Notes under the pieces: generated by a model | Databases searched by the model: none | The model's input: the letters and a program-made list of their open reading frames with translations, nothing else | What the model was told of the DNA's origin: nothing | Made by a program: the position numbers and the translations under genes | In this document: positions 32,141 to 46,552 of the stretch, piece after piece | Numbering within the stretch: position 1 is the stretch's first letter | Layout: each line of letters starts with the position of its first letter | Source of the DNA: Lepturacanthus savala | Lineage: Eukaryota; Chordata; Actinopteri; Scombriformes; Trichiuridae | Direction: 5' to 3' | Assembly: GCA_030544235.1 (NCBI GenBank) | Contig: CM060478.1 | Span: forward strand, 26,525,227-26,589,226 | DNA: 64,000 bases

Positions 32141-33400
32141 CCATGAAATGTTGCTGCAGCTCCTGCACTCTGACTCAGTTTTTTTGGGAAACAGAAAAGT
32201 CAATTAAGTTATCAAGCTAAGTTTATTAAATTATTGATAATTTTGTTAAACTTGTATTTATGTAATAAATAAAGTGTCCTGAGTTCCTTTTCAGATGTAA
32301 TAAAGGCAGTGACTGTGCTGTGCTCAAAGTTGATCCTGATCTCTCCCTGGCTGCAGTTCTCAGTGGTTCCAGAAGGGGGCGTCCCTGCTGCATCACAGCC
32401 GGCCCCACGCTGCAGAGGCAGGTTGCTGACAAAAGGTAAAGACGTTTACACCGCGTGTACAAATCCACGCGCCACGGGGTAGTTCACAGATGATCTTTAA
32501 TGTACAAGGACGGGCAATAAACGTATTGCTTCTATTAAGTTCATACGGAGAATATATTGCTGTTTCCCCTGCACGTATCAAAAACAGGTTACAACGCGGT
32601 AAAAAAAATATATAAAAACCAACCAAGTATAGCCTGCACAGAATGAGATGTCATAGTTTCCAGATTTACAATGTGCCGTTGATTGGTTTACAGAGCGAGT
32701 AAAGTATCCTTTAGCCGGGCTCATGCATGGAGAGCAGAGAGCGCGCAGTTTTTGTTTTTTGTTTTTATTCTTGCTGGTGCCCTTTCTGCATGTTTTAAAC
32801 TGCTTCTCTACCGGAAGCCGCCAATTAAAGGAGCTCTCGGCGCTCATTTCCTTTTACATCCCACCACATGCACATAAACGCACAGAAAGAGAGGAGCGGC
32901 GATGTTTATCACAGGTATCCAGTGCCCAAAGCAAGCTGTGCGTAAACGACGCGGAGAAATTCCGCGCTAAAGAGACTTTGACAGTTCAGCACAGAGCGAC
33001 TTAACCATATTTCTGACGTCCGCTGGCCTGTTCTAACATTATAATGCTTGAAGCAACATCCGTGTGGAGCCTTTTCTATTTTCAGCTCCGACATCCAAAA
33101 GCCAAACGTGAGTGAAGCTGCAGCAATGACAGAATGAAGCAGCAGCCGTGCATCAGCTGTGAGCTCATGTTAAACCCCCCAACAGAGCGAAGACCCTCCG
33201 CGTCTCAGTTAAGACATCACGGACCACATATTTATCTTGGCTCCCGTTCAAGTGACGTCACGCTCCGTTAAATTATGACTAACAAGAACCGCGTGCAGAA
33301 GATCGTTCACTTGTATGTAATTCCACCTTTATGGTAAGAAGCGCTTCATTTCCCCTCTATCTAACATCCTATCTGCGGCGTGGGGAGATTGATTTTATTA
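32140..33400. other. mtx2-hoxd4b spacer; no hoxd3b seen
   Basis: hoxd3b or hoxd1b would be expected here. None of the short open frames on either strand contains a homeodomain helix-3 motif (WFQNRR), a YPWM-type motif or a Hox3 signature. A CRE-type palindrome TGACGTCA is at 33,253-33,260. The sequence is moderately GC-rich at 32,700-33,300 and could hold regulatory DNA. Confidence 0.5.
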
Positions 33401-33412
33401 CATTTATTTGGG

Positions 33413-33413
<1 letters not shown>

Positions 33414-33494
<81 letters not shown>
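33414..33494. repeat. (GT)n microsatellite, 81 bp
   Basis: A pure GT run about 1.2 kb downstream of the hoxd4b stop codon. Confidence 0.98.
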
Positions 33495-33495
<1 letters not shown>

Positions 33496-33499
33496 AGAG

Positions 33500-34656
33500 A
33501 GAGAGATGAAAACATTTCTTTCAGTTTAAAACACTTTTATTTTTATCATCTAATATTTTATCAAAACATGTCCACATATAAAATTTGTACACTTAAGTTT
33601 CTTTATTTCTTTTTTCCTAAAAAACAAAAATAAAAATGAATCACGTACAAAAGAACACAGATAATGCTCGCTACAAAGAATAAAATATGCTTCTTCTAAA
33701 TGATACAAATAAGTACTGCTGGCGTGGGCTATAATAGAAGGCAATAGCATATTAAACTGGAATCAAAGAGAGAACATATTCTTCGAAAATGCAACGTTAT
33801 GCTATTTCATGGACGATCATATTAAGCCTCTTGGTGCTGAATAAAGTAACAAACAACGTCATGTTCGCTTAAACCCTGTAACCCTGAGAAAATAACTTGG
33901 ATTTACAGTCAGTGTCGTGCATTAGAAACCTGTACCTCCAATTTTGATCCATTTTATTTATTTATTTCCACCGTGCGTAAAATGTACTAATTCCCCCCTT
34001 AATTATTGAAATATTATTCACCCTTTGGATACAAGAACTACTGCACGATATGGCTACTTATCCTACAAGCATTGTTTTTTTTGTTTTATTTTATTTTTGT
34101 GTGTTTTTTGTTTTTTTGGATGCTCCTGTATGTACAAAAAAAGCTACATTTGTTGCAATTTGGTGTTTCTGGCCTTGTGTTTTAGTTTCTCCGTTAAGCG
34201 CCAGTTTGTGGAAAGAACAATTTGGTAATGTGCATATTCATTCATAAGTTAGGCTATCTTACTTTTAGGTAGATATTATAAAAAACAAACCCTGTATTAT
34301 GTTTACCCTGTAAAAAATAAAACCCTGTTTTCTCCAAAGGATACAAGCTCTCCAAGGAGAGTCATGGCAACCAATAGACGCCATGCTTTTAAAATGGCTG
34401 CATAAATATGAAACGATTTCACTAGAAATGTGAGACTCAAAGACATTCATTAATGAATTAATACATGAAGACTACATTTGGATGTAAACGCTATAGAACA
34501 GAAATATGTAGAGTACTAAGAGTTAAGATATACGACGAAACACAATAAAGACGTTTCAACCTAGATGGAAAGAAGCAGTTTTCGGGTAGTTTCAGGATGG
34601 ATTTGGCCGTTTTGGAGAGTGAAGGTGCTGATATGGCCGCTCTGTCCTTCCTGTCT
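33500..34656 (-). other. hoxd4b 3' flank, probable 3' UTR
   Basis: AT-rich sequence downstream of the hoxd4b stop on the minus strand. TTTATT (AATAAA on the minus strand) occurs near 33,953 and 34,085, giving possible polyadenylation signals. No other gene is seen. Confidence 0.4.
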
Positions 34657-36018
<1,362 letters not shown>

Positions 36019-36245
36019 GATTGATTTATAGCGAGGCTGGTAGGAGAATACTAATTTTTCTTTCTCTCCCCTCTCTCTCTGTCTCTTTTTCCCCCCTCTG
36101 GCATCAAGCCATCCTGCGGCTGTCAAATAGACGGACGGCCGCGCGAGACATGTGACCCCGTGGCCAGCCAATCAGAGGCGGCCGGCGGGGTTGTTTATGT
36201 CGGACGTAATGGGATAATTTGAAAAGAGGGGAGAAAAAAAGTTCA
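36019..36245 (-). promoter_or_regulatory. hoxd4b proximal promoter and 5' UTR (inferred)
   Basis: A GC-rich block just upstream of the start codon. It has an inverted CCAAT box (CCAAT on plus at 36,168-36,172), a TGACAG (Meis/Prep-type site) on the minus strand near 36,121, and ATTATCCCATTAC upstream. No TATA box is obvious. The transcription start is not determined. Confidence 0.5.
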
Positions 36246-36349
36246 TTAGGGGACTAATGAAGATCAAGACTCAAATTAGATATTTCTAGATTTAAACATT
36301 GATAATAATACCTATAATAATAATAAGAAGAATAGGCAATGCAAAATAT

Positions 36350-36412
36350 TTCTCTATTCATCTATCTATCTATTCATCTATCTATTTATCTATCTATCTG
36401 TCTATCTCTCTC
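36350..36412. repeat. (TCTA)n tetranucleotide tract
   Basis: Imperfect CTAT units interspersed with CATC and TTTATC. Confidence 0.85.
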
Positions 36413-36429
36413 CTCCCTGCCCCCTCCCT

Positions 36430-36745
36430 CACACAGCACCTATTGAATCCTCTCCTCGGACAGTAGATTTATGACTCCTCGCTGACTGACTTTTACCCCC
36501 AACACAGATGGCCGGAGCTGAAAAATTAATCTGGCCCATATTGAGGGGCCGGCGGGGCCATATTTGGCCTTGTGGCCGCAGTCAAAGGACACACAACAAA
36601 AAAAAGCCAGAAAAAGGTCTCCCCCTAATAAAAGAAAAGGAGATAAAAGGTTCCCAGACAGTGACTAGTAGCAGGCTTTGTTAGGCCGGGGTCAGCCCGA
36701 GGTTCACCCTACTCTGGCTTTTTTTTTAAAAGGCTGAAGTGAAGA
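36430..36745. promoter_or_regulatory. Candidate conserved regulatory block upstream of hoxd4b
   Basis: Dense with known motifs: a perfect CArG box CCATATTTGG (36,558-36,567), CCCATATTGAGG just before it, GCCGGCGGGGCC, and AGTCAAAGGA (TCF/LEF-like). It is about 420-730 bp upstream of the hoxd4b start. Its composition differs from the AT-rich spacer around it. Conservation is inferred, not measured. Confidence 0.4.
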
Positions 36746-36999
36746 AGAAGAAAAATAATGCATTGCTTGACTTGATGATGCTAAAGCTGAACGAGAGAAA
36801 TGAGACAGGGTTAAAAAAAATGAAGGTAGGTTAAATTATGCTTAAAAAGAAATAGTGAAAGAGATAATATGTTAAACTGAAGCCCTCACACGAAGAAAGC
36901 ATCATATAATGATGGTGCTGCTATTCACCACATTAACCTCTTTACAAACTACTAAACCACAAGTGAAAAATCATCTTTGCACTGAGGGGTAAGACCATA

Positions 37000-37460
37000 G
37001 ATCCCTTTTAAATCCTGCAGGATTTTCTTTTATGGCTTCTTCTCTGGCTGCAGCTGCTCTCTGGAGGACGTGCATGAGCTGATGCTCAGCCAAAACCTCT
37101 TAATAACGCCTGCGATGTAGACCTAAGCCACTATTACTTCTGCCTAATATACCTTGTAATAATACCCTAATAAAGAGGCGAGGGAGAAAATGTTTTGGCT
37201 GGGCTCATGTGGAGGGTTTAATGGATATAGAGATCTGAGCATGGCTGACAGGGTGCAAGTGAACCTAACATTATATTGCCTTAATCTATCTGATTTAATG
37301 AGTCATTTGGATTCAGAATGGCTCATAATGATTGGCCGAAGATGACTGATAAGCTACCAGACAGGTGATAAAGTGGCTAAATCTCACTTTTATCACCCAT
37401 TTAAAGTGGTTTCCCTCTGTCTCATATATGCAGCGGCAGATTAAAGGCTCACAGGCAGAC
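37000..37460. promoter_or_regulatory. Candidate non-coding regulatory block between hoxd4b and mir-10d
   Basis: A repeat-free, complex sequence with Hox/PBX-like TGATTTAATG (37,291-37,300) overlapping an AP-1 site TGAGTCA, TGATTGGCC, and TGATAAG. There are no open frames. Such blocks are common in Hox clusters, but conservation cannot be tested here. Confidence 0.3.
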
Positions 37461-37704
37461 TTTCAACACGAGAACGAGGCACTTTACACCATATATTTTG
37501 ATGGGAAGTGTTGATTTACCCATTCATTTATGTCAAGTCTGTCTTAAAACAACAGTCAGGAACCCAAAATGAACATTGACACAAGTTTATTCTTGCTGTA
37601 ATCATCCCTCCTGTTCACACTGACTATGATCCCTTCATAATCATAAATCATGCACAAATGAGTAGAATCAAGTAGATAGTATTTCTTTTAGTATCTCTTT
37701 ATTA

Positions 37705-38124
37705 ATTGGGCCACTTTTAGGTAAACTGCTTGGGACAATAACACAATACCAAATATACTTTTTCCATGTATATTTATGGTTAATAATGACTGCTTCTGAT
37801 TGGAATATTGTGATAATATAGAATTATGTAGGCTCTATAAATCCTGAAATATCTGCTCTGCCTTTTTTTTGGTTTTGCATGAGCTGTTTCAGGTAAAATG
37901 TTCCATCTCATCAGGTAAAATGAGTTTAGTTAGTTTAGTCATACCAGGCTACCATGAACATTTCTGGTTCAGTCTAGATTTGAAGTATTGTCTCATCACC
38001 ATAGAAACCCATAAACTAATCAAATCACCATAGAAACCATAAACTAATCAAAACATCTGTGACTTCTCAGTTGGGGGCTGGGACCCCAAACCTGAAATGG
38101 CCCATTTTACCTGATATCACTCTA
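37705..38124. mobile_element. MITE with GTAAAATGGGCC repeats, internally deleted copy
   Basis: Starts TTGGGCCACTTTTAGGTAAAC and ends GGCCCATTTTACCTGATATCA. It has TTTCAGGTAAAATG, the ACCATAGAAACCATAAACTAATCAAA repeat and CTGGGACCCCAAACC in the same order as 57,410-58,245. It is the only clear DNA-transposon relic between hoxd4b and mir-10d. Confidence 0.65.
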
Positions 38125-39341
38125 TATATTTTCCTTAAAATTAGGACCATGGATCTGTTTTGTCTTACATTGAAAGCTAATTTGAAGCGGGATCAGGAGG
38201 AATGATTGCGACCTCTTTCAGTGACACCTGACTTGTTGTTTTGAACTTTAACAATCATGACCCCTTCCTTCAAGAATCAGTAGAGATAAAGCATCACAAA
38301 GGCTTTACTGTGTAAAGGAATTACAGCAACTCTCGCCACTGGGCTGCAGGAGTGATGTCATCGGGGGCAGCGGGCAGCTTGTAAGTCATTGTGATTACAT
38401 GTTGACGTTGTTGTTCTGGTGGTATGTGCTGTCAAATGTCTTAATCAATACTTAACTGGACAGATCTTCATGTGAAAACCATTTTTATTATTATTATTAT
38501 TTGATGATTGGTTTGGATGCAAACAACAACATGACATGACATTGTTTCCTCCATCATTGCTTCACTGGTATAAAACTGCAAAGAAAAAAAACAGTACCCT
38601 CACCCTCATGTTGTGTTCTGACCATTTTAAAGTTTTTGTCTCTGAAAAATGCGGTTAAGTTGATCAGATTCACCTAAGATTCAATGACTTCAGGATTTCA
38701 GCACACAAAAGAAACTGTGTTCATTTAAATACAGTTTAGGGAGTTTTATTCAAGTTTTGTACACTCCTGGTGTTCCTGGGCCGAAAATGGCTGATCATTA
38801 GAAATTAATGGGGGAGACCAGAATTAATGTAAGAAATTGAACTCAGGGAGAGCTACATTTGTCAGATGGACACACACACACACACACACACAATTTCATT
38901 TTACATGGGTTTAAAACAAATGTCCTTGGTAACTTTGACCTAAAGTATTCTGTGATAAACAGTAAACTATGTTTCATCTGATTATTTCTAATAGTAAAAA
39001 TTATACAGAAATTGTATTTTTTCATAACTCAAATTCAAGATGCATACGTTTTGATCAATGAGACATACAGGTCATAAATAACAAATATAAGTTAAAACTT
39101 GTAATATTCACAAGATGTTGATAAAAAAATAAATCTAACACAACAAGAGGTGATAATATATGTATTACAGTTTTTATGATGAGTCTTAATGGAACGGTCA
39201 AATTTGACCAGCAACACCACATTGATGAACATGAAACTAACACAACATGAGGGTTAAAGAGTGGAACTTGTTCATGGACCTTTTGGCAAAGCAAATGTGT
39301 TTTCCCCTTCCATGGCTGTTGATGGATGATTAGTCTTCACC
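38124..39341. other. Spacer downstream of mir-10d
   Basis: No gene seen. A short (CA)n lies at about 38,871-38,892. The small minus-strand frames here have no domain. Confidence 0.4.
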
Positions 39342-39414
39342 CATAGACTCCCCTAGAACCCAATCTGTGACGAGGCAGCTCCACACACATTCGGTTCTAC
39401 AGGGTATATATAGG
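39342..39414 (-). ncRNA. mir-10d: microRNA mir-10d hairpin
   Basis: On the minus strand the 5p arm reads ACCCTGTAGAACCGAAT and continues GTGTG (mature 39,406 to 39,384). This carries the miR-10 family seed ACCCUGU and the GAAUGUGUG 3' end of miR-10d. The opposite arm (39,368-39,344), with CAGATTGGGTTCTAGGGG, folds back on it around a short loop GAGCTGCCTCGT, giving a near-complete stem. Vertebrate mir-10 genes sit upstream of Hox4 genes on the Hox strand. This one is 3.3 kb upstream of the hoxd4b start. miR-10 targets include Hox mRNAs. In zebrafish, mir-10d is the only product left of the HoxDb cluster, so it also identifies the cluster. Confidence 0.95.
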
Positions 39415-42400
39415 CGAAGGTCCACATCACGCCTGGCTGCTGATGACTTCTTACTGTCGCAGACAAAGATTTATGCCTCATGCTAAGATTTTCCCTTTTT
39501 TTACTTTCATAGAAAGTCATTGTATTCGCCCTAAAAGCAACGAACAGCACTTAAACACACCATCCCTTCATTTTTAACATGTTCTCCTTGTTCAACATGT
39601 GATGCATCAGTGTCATTATATAATTAATTGAAACCATTAAGCTTTTTTGACATCAATAACTCATTAAGGCCTTAATACTGATACTAATTGATGTAAAGCA
39701 AACGAGAGCATCATCTAAAAGACTGTCGGTCTGTAAAGTGGAAATCTGATCTTCTCGACCATTTTAATCAGTATGAACTCAGTGGCCCTGGAACATAAAA
39801 CCACATATTCTTATATTCTAAGGAAGCCATGAGTATTAATACACTTGTGAAATCTGAAGCAGTGAGTCACTTTTTAAAATGGAAGAAACAACCTTAATTT
39901 GCAGATTGCTGTTGGTGACCTCACCCAGTTGTATATTCTATCCTTTTCTACTGTCAGCAGCAGCAGGAAAAACGTGTCTACTTTTAAAGGTTAAAGCAAC
40001 CGCATGAATTCACAAATCCAGCTCTTTCACACTCTCTCCCCTACAGTAGGGTTTTTCAGAACAGATTTGGCCTCGATGACAGTTTGGTCACTCGCCAAAG
40101 TAAACACAGTGCAAATGTGACCAGCATTGGGACATAGTGCTAATGGCAGAGGGCGAAAATGAGGATCACGATGAATGCTTGAGAAAACATGAGCCTGAGG
40201 GCAAGGCTACATTTCTCATTACATCCATCTGAGATTCTTTTATGATGGTCTACTGGTTCCTATAGATGTGTAGTAGCTGCCCACTGCCATTAACCGAGGG
40301 GGTTTCCAAATAAACTGATATAATCAGGGCAATCTGAGACTATATTACCATGAATATGACTGATGGGCAAAGACCTTTGGTATTGTTCTCCCGTTTGTTC
40401 GGGTAAATAAAGCGTAAAATAGGTATGCTATGAATTGATTGCTCCACTGCAGGCAAAATGAACTTTTTTCCCCTTCCCACATACTCATTCAATTATCTAT
40501 CGTTAAGAATATTGATGACATTTACTAAAAAACAAAAAAGGGCTTAATAATAAAAGAGGCGTTTTAAATGCGGAGACATTTGTAATCTTTAGGTTTCCAC
40601 TTCTGGCTTTGGGCAGATTCTCATTTCTTCATTTCTGCTGTTTACAATCTGCTAAATTCCCATGGCTGGTAAAAAAAAAAAAAAAATCCTCTCCTCTGAA
40701 TTATGTTGCTAAAGAAAATTTAAAATAAAAACAGCTTGTGTTGCAGGGAGGGAACGAAAAAAAGAAGTTGCACAACTGTAAGTATGATGGAAGCTCATAT
40801 TAAACAGGGTGAAAGGTCAAACTTTAGAACTTCTGATTGGTTTGAATAATGAAACTACAGCGTTTATAGAAGAATCTATTCAATTCAAGACGATTAATCC
40901 TGGAGGGGAAATAAAAGGGACTTTGACCTAAATCTTTCATTTTTCACTAGATTCTCCTGTTTAAATAGAGAAGTGAAACGTGGAGTCATTAGCTCCAGCT
41001 GCTGAAAGGGATTCCCCAGCCCTGAACCTTCTCTTTAGAGGCAACAACAACAACAACGACGCTGCGCCTTTTTTTCTGAAAGAGCATTCTTCTTTAAGAA
41101 TGTAGCCTAGCTGCCGTCAGGTCGCGGCAGGGTCAATCAGAATCGTTGACCGCTGGTTCACCGTTTCATTAGTCCTGCTGGACAGGGCCACGCAGGGCCA
41201 CGCGGGGGCCTCGGACCGGGGACCATGCAGAGTTCACGCAGGCCTGCGGGAGTCGGGAGCCCATTGTTCCACTGGCTTCTCTCTCTGTGTGTGTCTCTGT
41301 AGATACATTATTGTTGTCTCTCTCTCTCTCTCTCTCTCACTGTACATTATTGTTGCGCAAAGTTAAAGGGTTAAATTCCCAGTGTGAGACCTCGCAGCTC
41401 CCATCATCATCTACCTCGTCACCAATAGAAATCCTTTCATTTTCTATATTAAAAGCACCATCCGATCAAAGCTGCTCTGTGGTGTCTCCCTAAAACCTGC
41501 TACCAGAGTTGAACTATTTTAAAAGGTTTTTTTTTTTATTCAACAACATGTTATCAACAATTTTGATATTCTAGGTGGATTATATGTTTAAATTGATTAT
41601 TTAAAATGGTTACACCATTTGACATTTTGTGATTTTTGTAAAACAAATGACTCAATAAACCAACATGAACACAATGTGCATTTATAGACCTGATGAATGA
41701 TGAATATAACTAAATTTAAAAATTGTAACAAGTTTTTGACTTTCTCATCTCGCCTAACATTATTTGTCACTGACCCACGCATTGATTTCCACTTCTCTTC
41801 TCCTGGCGGCCGTTTAATTAACCCGCGCGTGTCCAATTTCAATTATAGATATGCTGAGTATTGATCAGCGTCAGCTCGGTTACACAGGAGATAGCAAGCG
41901 GTTCTCAACGTAGGGTCCGAGGACCCCCAGGGGTCGGTGGAGGTGGGAGTAATTTACTTTCATGTTATTTCAATATAAGAACGGCGGCAAACTTTCTGTA
42001 ATAAAATCTACTGGAAAGTCAGTTTTGAGTCGGAAGAGACATTTTTATTCATTGTTTTTTCATTGCAATAAAATAGTTATAATTTGTTAAGTAACTAAAT
42101 ATCCTTTCTGATTGTATTTTATTTATTAATAATATCGCGCATCTCTGTTAAGTCTGTATTCATATAATCAGCGCGTTTTAGTTTTATTTGACCAGATGAA
42201 CTCTCCGTTATAGGCTTGGGGTTTGTGATATAAAGCCATTCAGATGTGGCTTTTCTTTCCTGGGGTCGTTTCACTTTTTCATCTTAGACAGGCTGACCGC
42301 CGGCTCACCCCTCCGCCCCCGGGCCTGTGCCGGGTCAAAGCCGAGCTGAGAGCAGCTTTAACCCGGTTTAGACATTAACTGCGACCTCCAGCCCTGGGAA

Positions 42401-43332
42401 CGCGGCCGCGTCTCTGACCGACCAGCGACACGCAGCTCAGCCGCGAACGCGCAATATACCGACTGTAAATCAGGGGGAGCGCATGCTGAGCAGGCTACGG
42501 GTTGATTAGTAAAACCAGATTTATTTATTTATTTATATCTATTTGAATGTGTTGTGCTGCAGCTGCCCGCTTTGGAAATCGTCATGCATGACTGAATCGT
42601 GGTTACACTTTAATTTAAAATCTATAGCAAATTATGTTATTAAACAATTTAGAGGCTCGTCGTGAAATTATATTTTAAAAAATGTATAGTCTAGCCAATA
42701 TATTACATTTAGTATTTATTCTTTATCATTTTAAATATCGCAAATTAAGATGAGATAGAAAATGCACGAATCATATAAAGAATACCGGGAGCCGTGTTTT
42801 ATGCTAATTAGTCTTGGTTTGATAAAACTATTTTAGGTCCGGACAGACACTTTTGCGTCTAAATACAAGAGCGAAACAGAAAACAACAAAGTAGAAATAA
42901 TCGGATCACGACGCGTCCCCGAGAGAAAGGCACCTGCGTTACGATATTTCTGCAACTCTGAATCTCGCCTCTTTAATTAAAGATAGTTTTTAGAGATTAA
43001 CGTAGTGTTTTTAATATGTAAAATATCACGAAAATATCCAAACTGCTGATAACTGTACATCCACACACACGCACTGATACGAGTAGAGAAAACAGTTTAA
43101 AATAGTTTTAAACACAGTGTAATATGTTTCCTGAGATAGTGTCGTCTCATTTAAAGCAGGCTGTTATTCTAAAGAAAACTTTGTTTATTATTATTATTTT
43201 ATTATTATTTAGGCTTTTATTGTTGTTATTTGTGTATTAGTATTATTTCCAAAGAGAAAATTATGATGTCAAAATCTTTGACATTAACTAGGTAATCCTC
43301 AACATGTGGAACAAGGTTTTTCCCCCTTCAGC

Positions 43333-43368
<36 letters not shown>

Positions 43369-44000
43369 ACACACACACACACACACACACAATTCCATGT
43401 CTTCTCCTTTTATTAAATCTAGTAGAATTATAAGAAACATATTCTCTTATTATTTTTTTATTATTACCTTTTCTAAAGTTTGAGTTTTTACATTTTTAAA
43501 ACAATTCTCCTTCAAACTGAATTAAATTAGCTTTAAAAGTCTTTGAATATGTTCCAATTTTTTTAAACCAATAAAATATCACGACGAATATATATGGCTA
43601 TTAAAATAGCACACAATATTCTATTAAATCGAGTGATAAGAGTTTAATTAATTAATTAATATTTGTGTTGATGTAGTAGCAGTTTTTTTTTAATTTCTTA
43701 ATTGTACAAGCGCCACAAATAAATAAACGCAACAACAATAAAAACACCAACAAAAAGGGTCTGAAGTGGAACAATATGACACCTTACCACCCCCAACAAG
43801 CCTCGAGTTTGATGTCCAGATGTCCCAGAGAGTCTGGGAGCCCTTTCAGCCAAAACTAGCACCTCTGGAGTGAGATAATTAGATTATATGTTGGACTACA
43901 GGTGGATCTTCACCGAGGGTCCACCTAGAGTCCCCGGACCACCGCTTTAACACCCCCCCAATCCCACTGCTCCACCCCCCCTCCTGTCCCTTTACAGTCA
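39415..44000. other. Repeat-poor spacer upstream of mir-10d
   Basis: No coding exon is recognised. Only small tracts occur: (CT)n near 41,318-41,338 and an interrupted (CA)n at 43,338-43,391. Complex, moderately GC-rich patches at 40,850-41,250 and 42,200-42,480 look non-random and may be regulatory. The open frames here lack domains. Confidence 0.4.
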
Positions 44001-44029
44001 TAACTTCTTATCGGTGCCAAAATATGAAA

Positions 44030-44480
44030 ACAAAGCCGCACTTACTTTGTTCTGTTCTGATCTCGCGTTAAAACGCGGCCCTCGCTGCTAAAATCCCGCC
44101 GGAACGGACGGACTCCGGGTTATAGAAGCGTCTCTCCGCTGTTTCTCCCCGCGACACAAAGAGCATTCTGTTGATTTCGGACAAATATCTGCTACCAATC
44201 CCATCTGGCCGCCTGTCGGCTATTCTCTCCGAGTTATATTTTGGGGCTTGTCAAACCACCGGCAATAAAACACACTTTATTACTGTCACGTGTTCCGTTT
44301 TTTTCTTCCTCTCGCTTCTCCCAAGAGGATTCATAAATTATTAGGCCCAACACCGAGAGCCACATTATTCGATAATGGCGCCAAAGGAACAAAAACCCTT
44401 TAATCTCTGTCTCTTTGTGCCTTTGGAGATTAAAATATTCTGCGCTTTTGGAGTCGTAAAAAGCGTTCTCATTTAAATAA
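44030..44480. promoter_or_regulatory. Candidate regulatory block in the hoxd4b-hoxd9b spacer
   Basis: Complex sequence with TCACGTG (E-box), ATAAATTATTAGG, CGATAATGGCGCC and TTTAATCTCTG, free of repeats and open frames. Function is not known; called only for its composition and position in a Hox spacer. Confidence 0.25.
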
Positions 44481-46552
44481 TAATAAAAAAAAATCTCACA
44501 GTTTGCATAGTAATGTCAAATATAACATGGTGTTTTCTTGTTATAATAGTGGTGTTTTTAAATATTGCGTTTGATATGTTAGATGAAGACAAATCCGTGC
44601 GTAAAATGTATTTTCCATGCGTAAAAAGCATTTTGGTGTGCGTAAAGCTGGCCGCCCGCCCGCGTAGAGATTTTAGAGTGATCCCCTCCGTGTGTTCCTC
44701 TCCTTCAAAACAAGCAGACTAAACACGGCTTCGCAGTTTTTTTCCGGATGTTTCTGGAATGCTGTTTGGAGCGTTTGTTTCCTGCTTTGATTTCCGTAAA
44801 TGGGGAGCAATAAAACCATAAACGGGCGCTGAGAAAACAAACCGCGTGTCCGTGCGCGCGCGCGCGTGTGTCAAACTGGACACCGCTTTGCTTGCTTTAG
44901 CAGCTTCTGCGGCTGCTGAGAACATTTAAGTGTCAAAACAAAACAGCGAAGCAAAATGTAGAAAACTCTTGTTAATATTAAGAACAGATATTAATATATT
45001 AACAACAGAATATAATATATATATTCTTTTTTTTCAGAAATGACGCAAACTTCGCTAAAATGTCCATCAACTCTATAATAGTTGATTAAATTATTAATAT
45101 TTTATGTTTTTTATTTAGCTGAGATGTTGAATTTTGAAGAACTACGTTCTAAAAGACTACGTTTACTTTATCTGTCTTTTTATTCACAATAAGTCGCTTC
45201 TTGTGTCCCTTTTTTTCTTCCTTGTATTAACCACAGGCCACTTGAATCCATGATTTATTTATTGGCTTGGCGTCCCGCCTAATGACGCCTCCGAGCTTCT
45301 GTAACATAAAATCACATCCAGGCCAGATCCCCACTGTCCCGGGACCTCTGGTCGGGGTGCGTTCACGGCGACTGGGAGAAGACGCTTCTCGTGACCTCCA
45401 AAACTGAATGAACTCGAGCTCGAGGACGGGATGGGGGGGTGTGGGGGAGGGGGCGTCATTACCCGAAGCTGATGCAGAAAAACACGATTCCCGGTTCTGT
45501 AGCGCCATCTAGTGTTTATAGTGTATACAACATGAGCAGCTTTTTACGCATTGAGGCCTATGAGCCATAGACTAGCCATTGAAATAAATTTGAAATGTTA
45601 CTCATACAGCATTTTTCTGACATGATAGTACACAACGTTTTATGTTTTATGCCAAAAAATACGTTTCCAAGTGCTTCCTCTCATATGACGTCATCAACTT
45701 CCTCCTGAGAACATGGAGAAGACAAACCCTCCCAGAAAGAGTCATTTTATTTAGATTATTATGATTCTCAACCCTGACATGTATATATCTATTTATTCAG
45801 TCAAGTCAATAATCCCCCCAAAATAATTTTGTACATGAGATAAATGTTTTTTTGTTTAGGTATATATTTGTGCAAGTGACAACTATAATAGCTGCATGCA
45901 AATAGGCTAATGCAAATGGGGAAAAACAGATACATAACACGATTGTTAGTGACTCAACTGATAATTACATGCAGGAAACCTTGAAATCTCTGAACAAATC
46001 TGGTTTTAAATGGCAACAGCTCTGCTGTAGTGCTCTAATCTGTGATTTTTTTTCCAACCATTAATGATGGACAGGGATGAGGTAGCAATTATTCTGATTT
46101 AAAGATAAAAAGTGTATCCATACAGTTAGTATTATGATTTGAGTTCAGACGCAGATTAAAAAGCCTTTCAAATTTTTGTTTCATTATTCACATAGCACAT
46201 GCAGCGTGTATGGAGCCTGCTCCTTTAACCCTTGATCCACCTGCAGCAGCGTCACCTGCGTGTGTATCATCCATTTTCTGAGTGTTATCACCCCCTGGTG
46301 GCTCATAGCGGTAATTTAAATTCAAATTCAAATGACCTTTATGTGGTGCAACGTAATTATTCTTCCAAGTTACATTTTATTTTATGTTTTTTATATTTAA
46401 TTCAGTGGACAAATAGTCACCATTAATATTACTGCCTGCCACAAGTGAGAAAAACATCCCTGTCTGCTTCACTGTTCATGAATCATAAATCAGCCCTTTT
46501 CTCTCTTTTCTTTCTTTTTTTTGCTGCAATCCTTATTTATTTGTTTAGTTAC
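44480..46552. other. Spacer without recognised gene
   Basis: A GC-rich patch at 45,230-45,510 gives overlapping minus-strand frames (93 and 66 codons) with no Hox or other domain. CGTCCCGCCTAATGACGCC near 45,270 may be regulatory. A CGCG-rich tract lies at 44,855-44,870. Confidence 0.35.

Noticed and set aside
45227..45508. 93-codon minus frame as a lost Hox exon
   Set aside because: No YPWM, homeodomain or Hox N-terminal signature. It is probably chance in a GC-rich patch.
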